64,000 bases of DNA, from the NCBI GenBank assembly GCA_023627715.1, contig JAMAHW010000102.1, forward strand, positions 1-64,000. Direction: 5' to 3'. The notes beneath the pieces were generated by a model that worked only from the letters and a program-made list of their open reading frames with translations, made no database searches and was not told where the DNA came from. How positions within the stretch are numbered: the first letter of the stretch is position 1; every line of letters starts with the position of its first letter. Below are positions 34,239-45,982 of this stretch, piece by piece. The position numbers and the translations under genes are program-made. The stretch is from Periconia sp. R9002 (lineage: Eukaryota; Ascomycota; Dothideomycetes; Pleosporales; Periconiaceae).

Positions 34239-36333
34239 AGAGGTTCCGCTAAGAAGCTCTCTCAGGATGATTTACAGCGGGGGAGCAAAGCGCGTAGTGG
34301 GAGGACTATTTGAAACGGAGGGTCTGTCTTGTGGATGAGCGACGAGACAGTTGTCTGCTCGGTTTTGCATTTACATGGCGTTGGCTCGTGATAATTCTTT
34401 GCTTACCCAGCTACTTGGCGATGGCATCCCACCTTTTCACCAATATCCATTTATTTCCTTCTTGCGAGGATTTTATTTGACTCCCGATTGAAGAAGACTT
34501 GAGAAGTTCTAGGTTAGAGGGAGGAAATATATTCTCTCGTAATTGACGACTTGTCCGTTTCCCAGCCACAACGCCTAAGGGCCAATGGTACACGGAAGTT
34601 GAGGAGTCTTTTATTGCTCCGCCTGAGCGATCTGTGAACGATGAGTTGTATACATCAGGGCTTCTGCTGAAACTAGCTCGAGTATACTCTGTGCCGCATC
34701 TGAAAGTCGTGACTATTAAGATCTTGAACATCAGTTCTACGTCAAAGGTCCAGGCTAAATGTATATATTTCACTACATATGCAATAAAGTTCATCAAGCA
34801 GCTGGACTAAGATTTTTGACCAGCCTAGGGCGCACTAAAAAAGTGCAGCTGAAAGACGAGATCACTTTACATCAAAATTCAACAGATATTCGGCTACAAA
34901 GGTAGAAGAGGATCACAAAACAAAGAGAAATAATCGAGCGAATAATGCACTACAGGATCATGTTGACTCAAGGAAGGGCAGGACGGGATTGAAGTAGGCG
35001 GCAATGGCGTTCAATGATACCGGTACTCAATAGAATGAAAAATCCGCAAGCGTTTTCAAATGCTAGCAAGCGCACAACTACTTTGTGTAAAGAGGCAAGG
35101 AATGTACAGTACGTCGACGGTTAGTGCGACCAAAAAATGGAAACGAATGCCAAAAATAGGCGCTAGACCTTTTGTTGGCGCGCATACTGGCCAGAATGTT
35201 ATCCAAGGGGTAAATCATAGCGCAGCGCAACCAGCTGGGCATCGGCAATTCAATGCGAGGCTTGTTCGGGTGATACAGCATAGAGACTATCTAAAGGTTG
35301 GGCGAAGTGGTTGCAGATGCACCGTTGCATTGCTGGGAGGGGCATTGTCAATATAATAAGTAAATGGCCGTGGAGGAGGTGGTGGTGGGGAGGAACGGTA
35401 ATTATAGAACAAAGTTTTGGGCATAGTCAGCACGTCGCTCATATGCCGGGTTGGGATAATGCAACCACCGGAATGCTTACCTAACTACCTAGTGCGTGTG
35501 CAGGTAAGCAACGCCGAGAAACACCAAAGCAGATAGGGTTTACGAGGGGAAAAAACAACCTTTTCAGCGCATTGAGGAATTTGGACGTTGCATCAATGCG
35601 ATCATACGTACATACCTATATACTGTTAAATCCGGTGCCAATGTCTTTCGCCGTGGGGTGCTCTTTTTGCTTCTTTCCTTCTGTTCAAACTCTGCTGACT
35701 CGTAGCAGAGGTTTTTCTATTGCTCAGCGGCATAGCCGTGGCCCGTGTGGCTATAAACAGGCTGGACAGGAGCAATCAGAAGACGAAGAAGAAGCCAAAG
35801 CAAAGCACGGGCTGCATCGCCCGGCTTATGCAATACTCCAATGCACTGGCACTAGCAAACAAGCGAGACCTCTCGAGCCTTTCGGACCCCGCCAAGGAAC
35901 GAGCAGGGCTGTCGTGGAAGAAGCACGATTGGAGAGTTGCACGGGTTTAGACTACTTCGAGTTAACCGTTTCCTGATCCTCCTGAGCTTGAGGGGGCGAG
36001 GGTGGCCAGCTGTGGACATGGGTCCATCTGCTGACGGCAAGGGTAAATACCCGATACCATATGGGAAACTACTGCTTATTGATTGATATGTTGAGGTGGC
36101 TGCTGCCACTCTTCCTCAGCTTCTGCCATCTTGTTTGCCCTTGCTGCTGTTTCGTTGAATCACCTATTATCATCCTTGAAGTGTACATCCAAAACAGGCG
36201 ATAGCAAGTAAGCCAGGAACCTGACGTCGTGGTAAAAACAAGCCCAAGATTGTGCCTTTGGGTCCCTCTTCCTACACATACTTCATCGCACTCTCCTCCT
36301 ATTAGTCTCTCACGAAGCGTTGCGCACACGGCA
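34239..36333. other. Intergenic
   Basis: About 2.1 kb. A minus-strand frame from ATG at 34794 to 34411 (127 codons) begins with a hydrophobic run and shows no family motif; it may be a remnant or chance. At 36088-36090 an ATG opens a strikingly hydrophobic leader frame (MLRWLLPLFLSFCHL...), see the cupredoxin gene. Confidence 0.35.
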
Positions 36334-37570
36334 ATGGCGACCAACATCATCTCCCAGACCGTCACAACAGGACCAACGCCTACCACCGTTCAACGTACAG
36401 GAGTAACCTCATCAGCCACTGGTACGCCGGCCACCATATCTACCTCGCCATCATCATCATCGTCATCATCTTCTTCTTCCCCTTCCTCATCGACATCGAG
36501 TAGTGCGGCGCAGAAAACACATAGCGTCAAAGTCGGTGCCGGAGGTTTCAAATATGAACCACAAGAGCTCAAAGACGTCAATGTCGGGGACGTGGTTGAT
36601 TTTGAATTTTACCCGCCCGATCACTCTGTCGCTAGAGCAGAGTTTGGCAGCCCATGCGTACCATACGAATATACCGGAAAGGATAAGGTGGGCTTTTGGA
36701 GTGACACCCAATGGGTTAAAACTGTGAATGATGTAAGTATATGTCGTGCGCTCTCAACGACTATGCTGACCTTGCGATTGTAGCTCACACACTTCAAACT
36801 CAAAATCAACTCTACCGAACCCATCTTCTTTTACTGTGCGGCCCCAGACTCATGTACCGGCCAGAAGATGGTGGGTGTAATCAATCCCAACTCGACCCAA
36901 ACACTCGATGCCCAAATCAAAGCAATCGACAAATCGACACTCCAGGTAGCCCCTGGTCAAGAAATCCCCAAGGAGGCAACTTCCTCCCTGACAAACAGCC
37001 ACGGGCCTACGGGAGCTGCCGCGTCTGGAAACACGGGTAGCCAAGGCCACCACGGTCTTAGCGGAGGCGCTATCGCGGGAATTGTGGTGGGTGCCGTCGC
37101 TTTCTTGGTGCTTTGCGCGGCATTGTTCTTCTATGTAGGAAGAGCCAAGAGTCTGAAGGAGATGATGAATCGAAAAGACGCCACTGTAAACAAGCCACTG
37201 CCCGTGGATGCTCACAGTTCTTACGGAGGACCATCGCCGTATCCAGGATCGCCCGGGTTTACGCCGGGCACCCCGTACAGTCCTGAGATGCAACAGGCAG
37301 AGTATGGCGGACAGCTACCTGCGTATGGACAGCACAGCGTGAAGGATGCCCACATGAGTGCGGGCTTCACCCCCATGGGATCGCCGAGGTGAGTGTTCAC
37401 AGGAGAACAAACCAATCAAGTAGTGTTGAAGTTACTGACTTGCTTGTGCCAGAATGTCTCAATTTGGGGAGCAGTCACCATATGCAGCACCAGCAGAACT
37501 GGCGTCACCGCCCGCACACCAGCAAACCTTCACAGCAGAACTGGAGGCTCCCAACCATGCGACCAAATGA
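36334..37570 (+). CDS. Cupredoxin-like membrane protein, Ser-rich
   Basis: Join(36334..36732, 36784..37388, 37453..37570), 373 residues; introns of 51 and 64 bp in phase. A Ser/Thr-rich segment with a run of Ser (about residues 30-60) leads into a cupredoxin fold (about 65-185): 'HSVKVGAGGFKYEPQELKDV', 'GDVVDFEFYPPDHSVARAEF' with the His ligand-like position, 'CVPYE' and 'PIFFYCAAPDSC'. A Gly-rich linker and one transmembrane helix ('GAIAGIVVGAVAFLVLCAAL') follow, then a Pro/Tyr/Gly-rich cytosolic tail. This is the fungal extracellular Ser-rich protein layout; copper binding is uncertain because the full ligand set is not clear. No signal peptide is seen at this ATG, so a leader exon upstream (for example from 36088) may be missing. 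The frame is open upstream to about 36229. Confidence 0.8.
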
Positions 37571-38938
37571 GGGCATTGTGGTCAAGACGAGGGGGAGTGT
37601 GAGACATAGCTGGCAGATTTGAGATGGACTTGATGTTAATCATGGGATAGACGGTCAGAAGGGTCCTCGGTTGGACGTGAGGGTGACAAGGGGTGAGGAC
37701 CAAGTCGTGGAATCCGGTCGGTTTGCACGTTGGACGTCCAGGTTATTTTTACATTGATCTTCCAGTATATACCCGCCATTTGTATCGTACAACTATTAAT
37801 ATACCCACCAACGATAGACACGAGGGTAATTCCGTGTCGGCATTTGCGACTATACAAGGCGATTGATTGTGCCTCCTAGGCAGATGCTTATTTCTCTGGA
37901 ACCAGCGAATGCGACATGGAGTAGGCAACGATGTTGAAAAAAAAATTTGCCGACGATTTCCGAGCAAAGTTTGGTCCAGGTTGTTGGATGGCCGATATCG
38001 TAGGTAGCTGTGTCAAGGGGGCCCCACTCAGTGGCGCGCACAGATTTGATTGGCGAGGGGGATGTGCTACAATAGCTTAATGCTGAAGAGGTTGGAATGC
38101 GAGGAAGAAGAGCGGCGAGTCGATGCCAGGATAAGTGGATTGTAGCTACAGCGAGAGGTGTGTAACTAGTTACTGTAGGTGTACAAGATGGCAAGTAGTG
38201 GTAGGGCTGATGGGGCATTAATGGCGTGATGGGGGTGCACATGGGTGGATGGCTACCTGAGCCGATTACGCAAGGCCGAGGGCGCTAAGCCTCAAACGGC
38301 TCCCCCGGATGGCACGCCATGGTGCCTTCAACGACTTTGATGAGGCTGGAGGAGGGAATCCAACACGGTCATTCTCTTCCTAAAGTCATAACGTACTGTA
38401 TGTACGTTAATGTAACTACCGTTGCAAGCGATATAAGTACATATGTAGGTACTTGGATAGGTGGTACCTAGTTGCCGTGTAATAAGTAATGCATGAGTAT
38501 GTACATGTAATCAATCACACGAACAAGCGGAGGATTCGCACATGGCCCGCTTTCCAATCATCCCACAACGTGCACTCGTCGCGCAAACGGGAGCCAGTCC
38601 ACAGGCGACACCTCGAGTCTAGTGCTCCTCGGACGGCCCGCAAACTCGACGACAACGTGCTTGCTTCCTATAATCGTGCCCTTTTTTTTTTTCCCTCTGT
38701 CTCTGATCCCTCCCTCCCTTTGCGCCCATGGGCTGCTTCATGGTCGTCCAACATGCCCAACCACGCCGGCCTACTGCTACTACCACTTCCTCCTAACCAA
38801 CCCTAGTGGCACCATCGCAGCTGGGCGCCGTGAGCAAAATCCCCTTCGCACCACATCCCCAACTGCGACCACCACGCTCCCTCTCCAACGTCCTCACCTG
38901 CTCCCGCTGCCCCTCCGCTCCCGCTCCCGCTGTCCGGG
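37571..38938. other. Intergenic
   Basis: About 1.4 kb. The right third is pyrimidine-rich (C/T tracts, 38650-38930), as expected of a fungal promoter and leader of the cyclin gene. GTAC/TACCTAG-type palindromes lie at about 38400-38470. Confidence 0.4.
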
Positions 38939-40232
38939 ATGCTCACCTCGTCGTCACCCACCTTCTCCGCGCCTCCCTCGCCCTCCTCCGCCTTCCACCA
39001 AGCCAACCCCCACCCTCACTCCCGCTCCTCCTACCATGCCTCGAATCGTCCACGCTCTCCTAGATTCACCGTAGCCACCGCCCAGCGATCGCCTTTGGCT
39101 CCCTCGCTCGCCACCAAAAGGAAGACGTACCAGGACTCGGCCACGCAGTATTCCCCTCAAGGCTATCCACCCACCTACCGCGCCCCGCACCCACCCCAGA
39201 GCCCTGCCTCACAATCCCTCCCCGCACCATCCACCTTCACTTCCCAAGCTGAGCGGGGGGTTACCTCTGCAGCGCCTACCGCCACGGAGCCTCCAGAGCC
39301 TCAGCTGCGGATTGACCCGCAGCCCGTTGCGCCGGCACACCATGCGCCTCCCGAAACAAGACCCTCCAAAGCATCGAGAGAGTCGCGACAGCCAAGGGAA
39401 CATGTCCAGGCCGCGGAGGAGCACCAGGATGATAACACAGTGGTCGATGAGCATGGAAAGGAGGAGGACCAGCATTCACATCAAAGACTGAAGTCGGCCT
39501 TGGCCAGCACCCTCATGCCGCAATCTTCTCCGGCCAAGAGACCCCGGTCACTCAACCAAACGGTCAAAGTGATGCCGTTGCAGTACGAAACATGTGACGT
39601 GAAGGATCTAGGCGTCCTCATATCAGATATGCTAATGGAGCTGGTGCGCCTGAATGACGAGTTTCCACTCCGTGACGGGCAACTTACCCGCTTCCACTCT
39701 AGGTACATGGCTCACATCCAGCTTCTCATATGCATGCTGACCGTTGCACAGAGCACCACCTGCTATTTCTGTCAGAGACTACCTATTTCGATTGATTGTG
39801 CATGCAACATTGTCTCCTCCTATTCTTTTGTCAATGGTTTTCTACGTCGATAAGCTTTGTACCATGTACCCGGCTTTCACCATCAGTAGCTTGACGGTTC
39901 ATCGTTTCCTCATAACAGCGGCTACCGTAGCAGCAAAAGGTCTGAGTGACAGCTTCTGGACTAACAGTCTTTATGCAAAAGTCGGCGGGGTAAGCCTACG
40001 AGAATTGGCATTGCTGGAAGTGGAATTTTTGAAGAGGCTCGAGTGGCGGATAGTTCCAAAGCCAGAAACATTGGTGGATTACTACAAAGGGCTCGTGGAA
40101 CGTGGGCAAGGCTATGTCTTGGAGAAAGTTCTGGAGCCGGCTCCGACCAAAGCGGACCCGAGTGTCGCGACAGAGGATCAGGAAGCCCCAGCCGCAAGAG
40201 GAAGCTCTCGTGAAGTGCCGGATCGACCGTAG
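38939..40232 (+). CDS. PHO85-type cyclin (PREG/Pho80 family)
   Basis: Join(38939..39702, 39752..40232), 414 residues; intron of 49 bp, phase 2. The first about 215 residues are Pro/Ser/His-rich and disordered. The cyclin box spans about 220-375: 'MPLQYETCDVKDLGVLISDM', 'LTRFHSRAPPAISVRDYLFR', 'LTVHRFLITAATVAAKGLSD' and 'LRELALLEVEFLKRLEWRIV'. These match the Pho80/PREG type, which partners the Pho85-like kinase. In Neurospora and yeast that complex represses the phosphate-starvation response; other Pcl cyclins of this family act in glycogen and polarity control. Assignment to PREG itself rests on remembered similarity. The start is the first ATG in frame; the long N-terminus is poorly constrained. 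Confidence 0.85.
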
Positions 40233-41657
40233 TTCTAAACGTTTGGGAGGCGGGGGAAGGGGGAGGAATCACCCACAGGCGGGTCGAAAATGAATCATTA
40301 TGGGACATGGTTTCATTGGGGAAATATTATTCTCTCCAGTTGGGAAAAATAGAGCTCTCGTTCGTTTTCTGTTGTCTAGACAGAAGGACATACCTGGTGC
40401 TGGCTTGCCCGGGTTTGTAGGGCGGCATACATTACTTTTGATACCTTGGATTATGAATTCACTCTGCAAACTTGACACGGGGACGTGGAGGCGATGCGCA
40501 AGTCAACCGCCGCGGATATTTTGATAAGTACCACCATGTTCATATGTATGTGCAGTGTGGTCAAGGCTTGTCTGCCTGCCTCGTCAGACTTAATCATCTC
40601 TGGTACGTGGGTATGTATATGTAACCAATGAGCCAACTCCAATCGACAGGCTTCTAGGATGTATTCTTCTCTTTGCCGGAAATATTCGACAGGTGATTCG
40701 GCAACCTTGGCCTGCAAAGCCGATTGGGGCCGTGCTGTGGTTTGTCGACGGTGAGCCAGCAAGCGGCCTACGGGTGATGCGTTGGACAAATAACATGTCC
40801 AGCTTCGACCTCAGCCCTGCTCCGACTCAATATTGAGCATGTCGAGAGTAGGTACATGTACCTTACCTACATGTGTACGTGGGCAGATAGTGAGGCTTTG
40901 GCTCCACTCGGGTTGTTCTTTGCATGCTTCCCAAGCCTGCTGGGAAACTGACTAGTGCACGTAACAAGCATCAATATACACGACCGTCAGTTGTCAAAGC
41001 ATAATCGAGATAGCATGCAAGCGCCAGCAGCGCTGAAGGCTCGCTCGCATGACCCGTCATCCATGGCATCATCTGCGAAGGAGGGAGAGGGAGTATGAAA
41101 TTACATACATACTTCTACCTACGGCCGACGAGACGAGACGAGACGAGACTTGGAAGTCCCCCTCCGAGTCACGCCCCTCCCCCCACCATACATACATGTG
41201 GTACCTCCACACGCGCCGCTTTCTCGTATTTGTAACTATTCCCATAGTCGACAAGCCTCGACTGTCCCGATCAAAACCAAGTCATCGAGTGTGTAGAGGG
41301 CGCCTGTCCCACGGCAAACGCGTTTCCAACGTGGTACCATTTGCACGCATATCATGAGCGTACTGTGAGTTGATTCGGCGCTACAGTCTACATCATTTCT
41401 CTTACCCGCACTGCACCACACCACCCTCCATCGTAGTTACTACTTGTCTATACACACAAGAAGCACCAATTTTCCAAGCCCCCAGTCAGTGTCCAATTCC
41501 CGACAGCATACATACACACCCACTACCTGATTGTCGTATTCTTCCGTCGTCGGGCGTTGCTCCTGCCCTCCCCCACCTGCGCCCATTACCCGCTCGCGTG
41601 CTAATACAAGATCATCTGTCAGGATCTCAACGCCGAACCCACCAACGTTATGAAGAC
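40233..41657. other. Intergenic
   Basis: About 1.4 kb. Repeated GTACAT/TACCTAC-type motifs occur at about 40850-40880, and there is a CGAGA run near 41126. A possible first exon of the next gene starts at ATG 41354 (11 nt then gtgagt) and could splice to an acceptor at about 41508; this is unproven. Confidence 0.35.
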
Positions 41658-44134
41658 ATGCATTCGGAAATAGGCCACTGGGAATATACCAAGCGCCAGA
41701 GGCAGCACGATGCGAATTGGGGCCCCAGTCCACCGCCCGCCCCCATCGCGCCCCTCCCGTATGCTTTTCCAGACGAAGCGGCAGTCGCCGTGGATATGAG
41801 CCAGCTCCAGCTAAACCGAGTACCCAAGACACGTACCAGTCCCGTCGCAACTCGCACAAGAGTGGTTCGCCACGGCTCGCAGCCTCACGCTCTCCGCCCT
41901 TCATCGAGCGGAGCCGAAGATGGCCTCGTACCATCGCGCCAGTATGCCCCTCCGCGTCGAGCAGGATCATATTCCCATCCAACCCCCCTAGAAGAGTTTC
42001 GCAGCTCTAGACGCTGGCCCCCGAGTGGAATAAGGTTGGATGATGAGCTGAATCCCAAAGATGCAGAGGAGCTGATCTGCGCGGGCGCTTCCGCATTTCG
42101 AGGATACTGCGATGCCATACCGAATGCGCCACCGGGATACGATCGCTTCTACGCTGTCATGACTTCAGAACATCAAACCAGAACAGACCGTGCCTCATTT
42201 ATCCAGCCGGCGTACCGAGACATGTCCCTTAATATGACGGGAAATTCCGAGAGTCAGTTCCCATGGCTATCGTTGGAGCAGCCATCCATGGCATACGCGT
42301 ACGGTAAAAGCGCAGGAACTACCACATTGAACTTTTGGGTGAGCAAGTCCGGAAGCAGCGTACCGCCAACAAAACTTGTCAGCGATGCCAAACCTAGGAA
42401 ACTGAAATTCCTGCAAATCCTCGATCGACTGCAGCATCTGGAGAGTGGCCTTGAAATCGATGTCAGTGTTTGACCTTTATTTGGTGCAATTTTTATGCCA
42501 TACAGATTGGTCCTAACTTCCATGTCACAGGACCCAGAGGAAATGTACCGCTACCTGTACAGCACGTTGATTGAGGATCCTGAGCGATATAGCGACCATC
42601 CACATTACGCCATGGATCAACAGATAGCCGACCTTGTTGCCGTCTTATCGAACCCGACCTGGATTGACTTCTCGAACCCGAAGAATCAAGTGGTGGCCAA
42701 GTTTTTCGACTCACCAGATCAGCATAAAAAGCAGGAATTTTTCCATCAATTGCTTCTATCCGTTGAGCTGTACCTCCGCATTCATTCCAAGGATCACACA
42801 GACAAAGCCAAGCGAAAACTCCTGTTGCAACTCCCGCCAGCCATCACATGGGATTTGGCCGTGGCACAGCGGTGGATGGAAAATATGGAGATTACCAAGT
42901 CTCGGACGTCATCAAGCCAGAGCACTTTCAGTTTTGAGTTGAAGAGCAAGAAGCGGCAGATAGAGGCACTGCGTGTGTTTGCAGTGACGCTCAAGTGGCC
43001 TAATATGGATGAAATAGACTACGTCTTGGAAGAAAAAGACAAGAGGGAAAAGCCGCTCGAAGATCGCTCTGCTGATGCCATGTCTTGGTTCTCCGGCATT
43101 GTTCTTCCCGGACGGACGTTGCCATGGCTCATTATGAACAGCCTGATAGACTGTGACCGAGATACCGGCGAAGCACTCAAATATCTTACACATATGCATA
43201 CTTCTTCTGGATTCCAATACCGTGCAAATACATACTGGTCTGCTCAATGCGTCGTTGGCAAAGTCCTGGGCGCTGCAAGAGGTGTGAAGCAGATTGCAGG
43301 ATGGATCGGACCCTGCATTTATACCCCAGATCTCAAACGAACGGAGTGCGTTCGGGTCAAGCAACATGAGTCGCTAGATCCGAAGCTATCCCCCGCAGAC
43401 GTCGATATGTTGGACGTACGAACGGATCCGCTAGGTCCAGAGGAGGCAAGCTATCCAGCTGCGGATTATGAGGTGCCAATGCCAGACATGGATGATGTCA
43501 CCGATCTGATCCGAGTTGTGAAGCTTTCGTTCGTGCCTTCAAAGGAGCAACCCAGCTCTGCAAGACAATCCGCGGGGGTGCCGCTAGTATTCGATGCTGC
43601 AATTTATTTTGCATGTGGTGGTGAGAGCTGGCCAATGAAACTCCGATATGACGTGGACTTCATCAATGCATTTCCATGCCACCAAGGTCCGCATGGTAGG
43701 TTCTCCCGCTGTCTCATTACAATACAATTTCCTAACCCATGGCAGTGCTTTTCTACGATTTTAACTACCAAGCTATCAAAATCGATGAAGGTCTTGTCGA
43801 TATCCAGGATTGGGGTCGGCAATCTGGCCGAACCTCACGCCCCTCTTCTGCACGATCCTCGCCGTCGAAGAAAGCTCTCAGCCTTACAAACTCGGACAAA
43901 CCTGCTCATATGCAAGTCAGCAAAGTATTAGCAATCGAAGCGCTTGGTGTGAGCGATAATGAAGTCTTTGCGAGGGCATGGTGCTCACATCACGGGCATA
44001 GTGCCATCGTGGCAAATATCAAGGAAACGTGCATGGCATGCGCGATCAGAGAAGCGTATGCAGCATGTGTCTCCGTCGTGATCTTTACAGAGGGTGGTAA
44101 AGAGACGGAGAAAGACGAAGGGGTTTTTGTGTGA
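41658..44134 (+). CDS. Uncharacterised fungal protein, 785 residues
   Basis: Join(41658..42461, 42531..43695, 43746..44134). Introns of 69 and 50 bp; the first uses donor gtcagt, a weak but GT site, phase 0. The N-terminal 130 residues are Pro/Arg-rich and disordered. The rest is well ordered, with Trp-rich helices such as 'AVAQRWMENMEI', 'RSADAMSWFSGIVLPGRTLP' and 'WLIMNSLIDCDRDTGEALKY', an acidic stretch, and near the end 'VLFYDFNYQAIKIDEG' and 'CACAxR'-like Cys ('KETCMACAIREAY'). I recognise no domain or catalytic motif. The frame is open upstream of the chosen ATG, so the protein may be longer by an upstream exon. The product looks real because three exons join in phase over 2.4 kb. Confidence 0.75.
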
Positions 44135-44512
44135 GTGACAGTCACGGAGAGAGTATCCTACGGGGAATTGCCTCGATATACGTACGATATGGTTCACCAC
44201 AAGCGTTTGGAGAGGCAACGCAGTGAGGTCTCTCTGCTAGCATGCACATTTCATTTGTGTTCAGGTTTCAAGGTCAAACTCCCCAGACAACGACTGTGGG
44301 CCCTTGTAGTTATGTTCGAATACAGCACCGGTATCAGGAAATTGGTGTTCGGGGTTTTTCTTTTTTAGCGCTGGGAAATGGGGGAAGGCGGCTGTATCAT
44401 ACGGCTCCTAACGACTGATTATGACGGAATTATGAGTTATGCATACACTATGATACACTTCAAAGTTTTACTTCTCAATACCTATATTACGGATACAAAT
44501 TGACGCATGATT

Positions 44513-44550
44513 AGTGTCTTAATACGCCACGCCGTGGTGTCTCAACAACA
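44513..44550 (-). repeat. Fragment of dispersed repeat family A (end motif)
   Basis: Its reverse complement carries the motif 'gagacaccac...gtggcgtattaagacac' that opens the fuller copies at 50500 and 56684. Only this end is present here. Confidence 0.6.
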
Positions 44551-44745
44551 AGCGAGTCTGTTACTAGGGTTCAGTCGCGCCTGAAGACATCGGCCGCATC
44601 GAGGGCTCATGAGAAGATATACACAATCCAGTAAGTCCTTCCTAACATCTAATTACACCCTTAAAACAGTGTTTATGTATATTACTAGTAATACAATTGC
44701 TTAGTGAATCTTGTTTAGAAAAGCTGAGTAAACGACCTTAGGCTT

Positions 44746-44938
44746 TACCACGCAGCGCAGTGTCTTAACAACAGATAACTCTTTACTTAGAAGATCACCT
44801 ATAGAAATAATTAGTGACCTAGAGGAATAAGAAAGATTATTAAATGGTTCTAGAGATATCTTAATAGGTAGATAGAGGAATAACCTATACTCTACTTATA
44901 GGGTGTATACGCACTTTACCTATATACCTAGGGTATTA
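44746..44938 (+). repeat. Dispersed repeat family B, copy 1 (C-to-T degraded)
   Basis: By eye it aligns over about 190 bp with 51811-52011 inside ATP2. Both open with 'ccacgcagcgc(a/g)gtgtcttaac' and share 'agagatatcttaataggta'. Differences are mostly C/T and G/A, with this copy the AT-richer one. It includes the counterpart of the ATP2 microexon, changed at several positions. Confidence 0.65.
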
Positions 44939-45982
44939 ATACATAAATCGAGAGTTATATAAACGACCTATTGATACTTATTTTACGTGATAGTAGATGT
45001 ATATATCACAGAGTAACTCCTTTGCCAAGTCTCCCTAACATTTACATGTAAAAATAGTTCTATCGTTACTAGGCCCGTAATCATCACCTTCCTCGTCCGC
45101 CATGTCAACTTTTCTACATATAGTTGGCATTCCAGGCTGTCATTGCATCATTTCACACCTTTGTCGGGAACAGAGATTGCGAGGAGCTGATTGTAGATTT
45201 ATTTTATTGCGACGGCTTGGCGGAGTTTTTTGAATAGTTTCCGGTTTTGAGAATCTGCTTGGACAGCTACGATGGTCTCCGATTCCTTATTGAAGCACTG
45301 GAGTATCAGTTCACGAATGATAGGATCTGATGCCCGCGTTATCAATTCCCTGATTGATTTGTCTCTCTTTCGGCTTCCCAATACGCAATGATAGCATTCG
45401 TTATTAGCATTCTGTAAACGGTATCGACAAACTGAATCGTGTCAGACAGATCAACCCTTCTAGAAGACTGGTATATGCCTAGGTACGTACCATCAGAAGC
45501 TACTCTTACCTAGGTACCTACTTACATGTATGTACCTTTTATGATCACGTGACGCCCTTGGCAAACGTCACTCCTCGCAAAGTGTCCAGGATGTCTAAGC
45601 TATATGGAGTGATACAATAGTTTCTGGCCTTACCCCATCGTGGTTCGCAGCCTAAGAGCGGTTGTTAGACATTGCAAAGTCCCAATAATATACTGGGGAA
45701 GGAGCATCTGCAGTAATCCATCTCTTGTCGCGCCGGAAGCTCCCCGCTTGTCTAACAGTCAATCATACAAACAATCACCGCGGCTATCCACAGAGGGACC
45801 ATTATTTCCCACAACACCATTACCTCCAGCACCTTCCAGTCAAATACATCATATCCACACATCGGCTTTCTGGTCGCGCCCCATCTTTCCCTCGATATTG
45901 CGCGCGTTTCGCCTCCACTACTCAATAGAACCACGAACCTACGCCTTAGCCACTCCCACCTCCAACCGCCTGCTCTCCCGCT

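Larger units (their letters stand above)
44135..45982. other. AT-rich spacer with dispersed repeats
   Basis: About 1.85 kb. The part 44640-45060 is very AT-rich with many TA dinucleotides. It contains copies of two repeat families (44513-44550 and 44746-44938). A minus-strand frame at 45199-45420 ('...IRELITRASDPIIRELIL...') looks exon-like, but I cannot build a gene from it. TACCTAGGTA-type palindromes lie at 45478-45540. The right end is the promoter of the next gene. Confidence 0.5.

Noticed and set aside
35572..35976. 134-codon plus-strand frame
   Set aside because: It starts at TTG, has no motif, and overlaps an equally unsupported frame.
38622..39074. 150-codon Pro/Thr-rich frame before the cyclin
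   Set aside because: It is a frame shadow of C/T-rich leader DNA and of the cyclin's own first exon.
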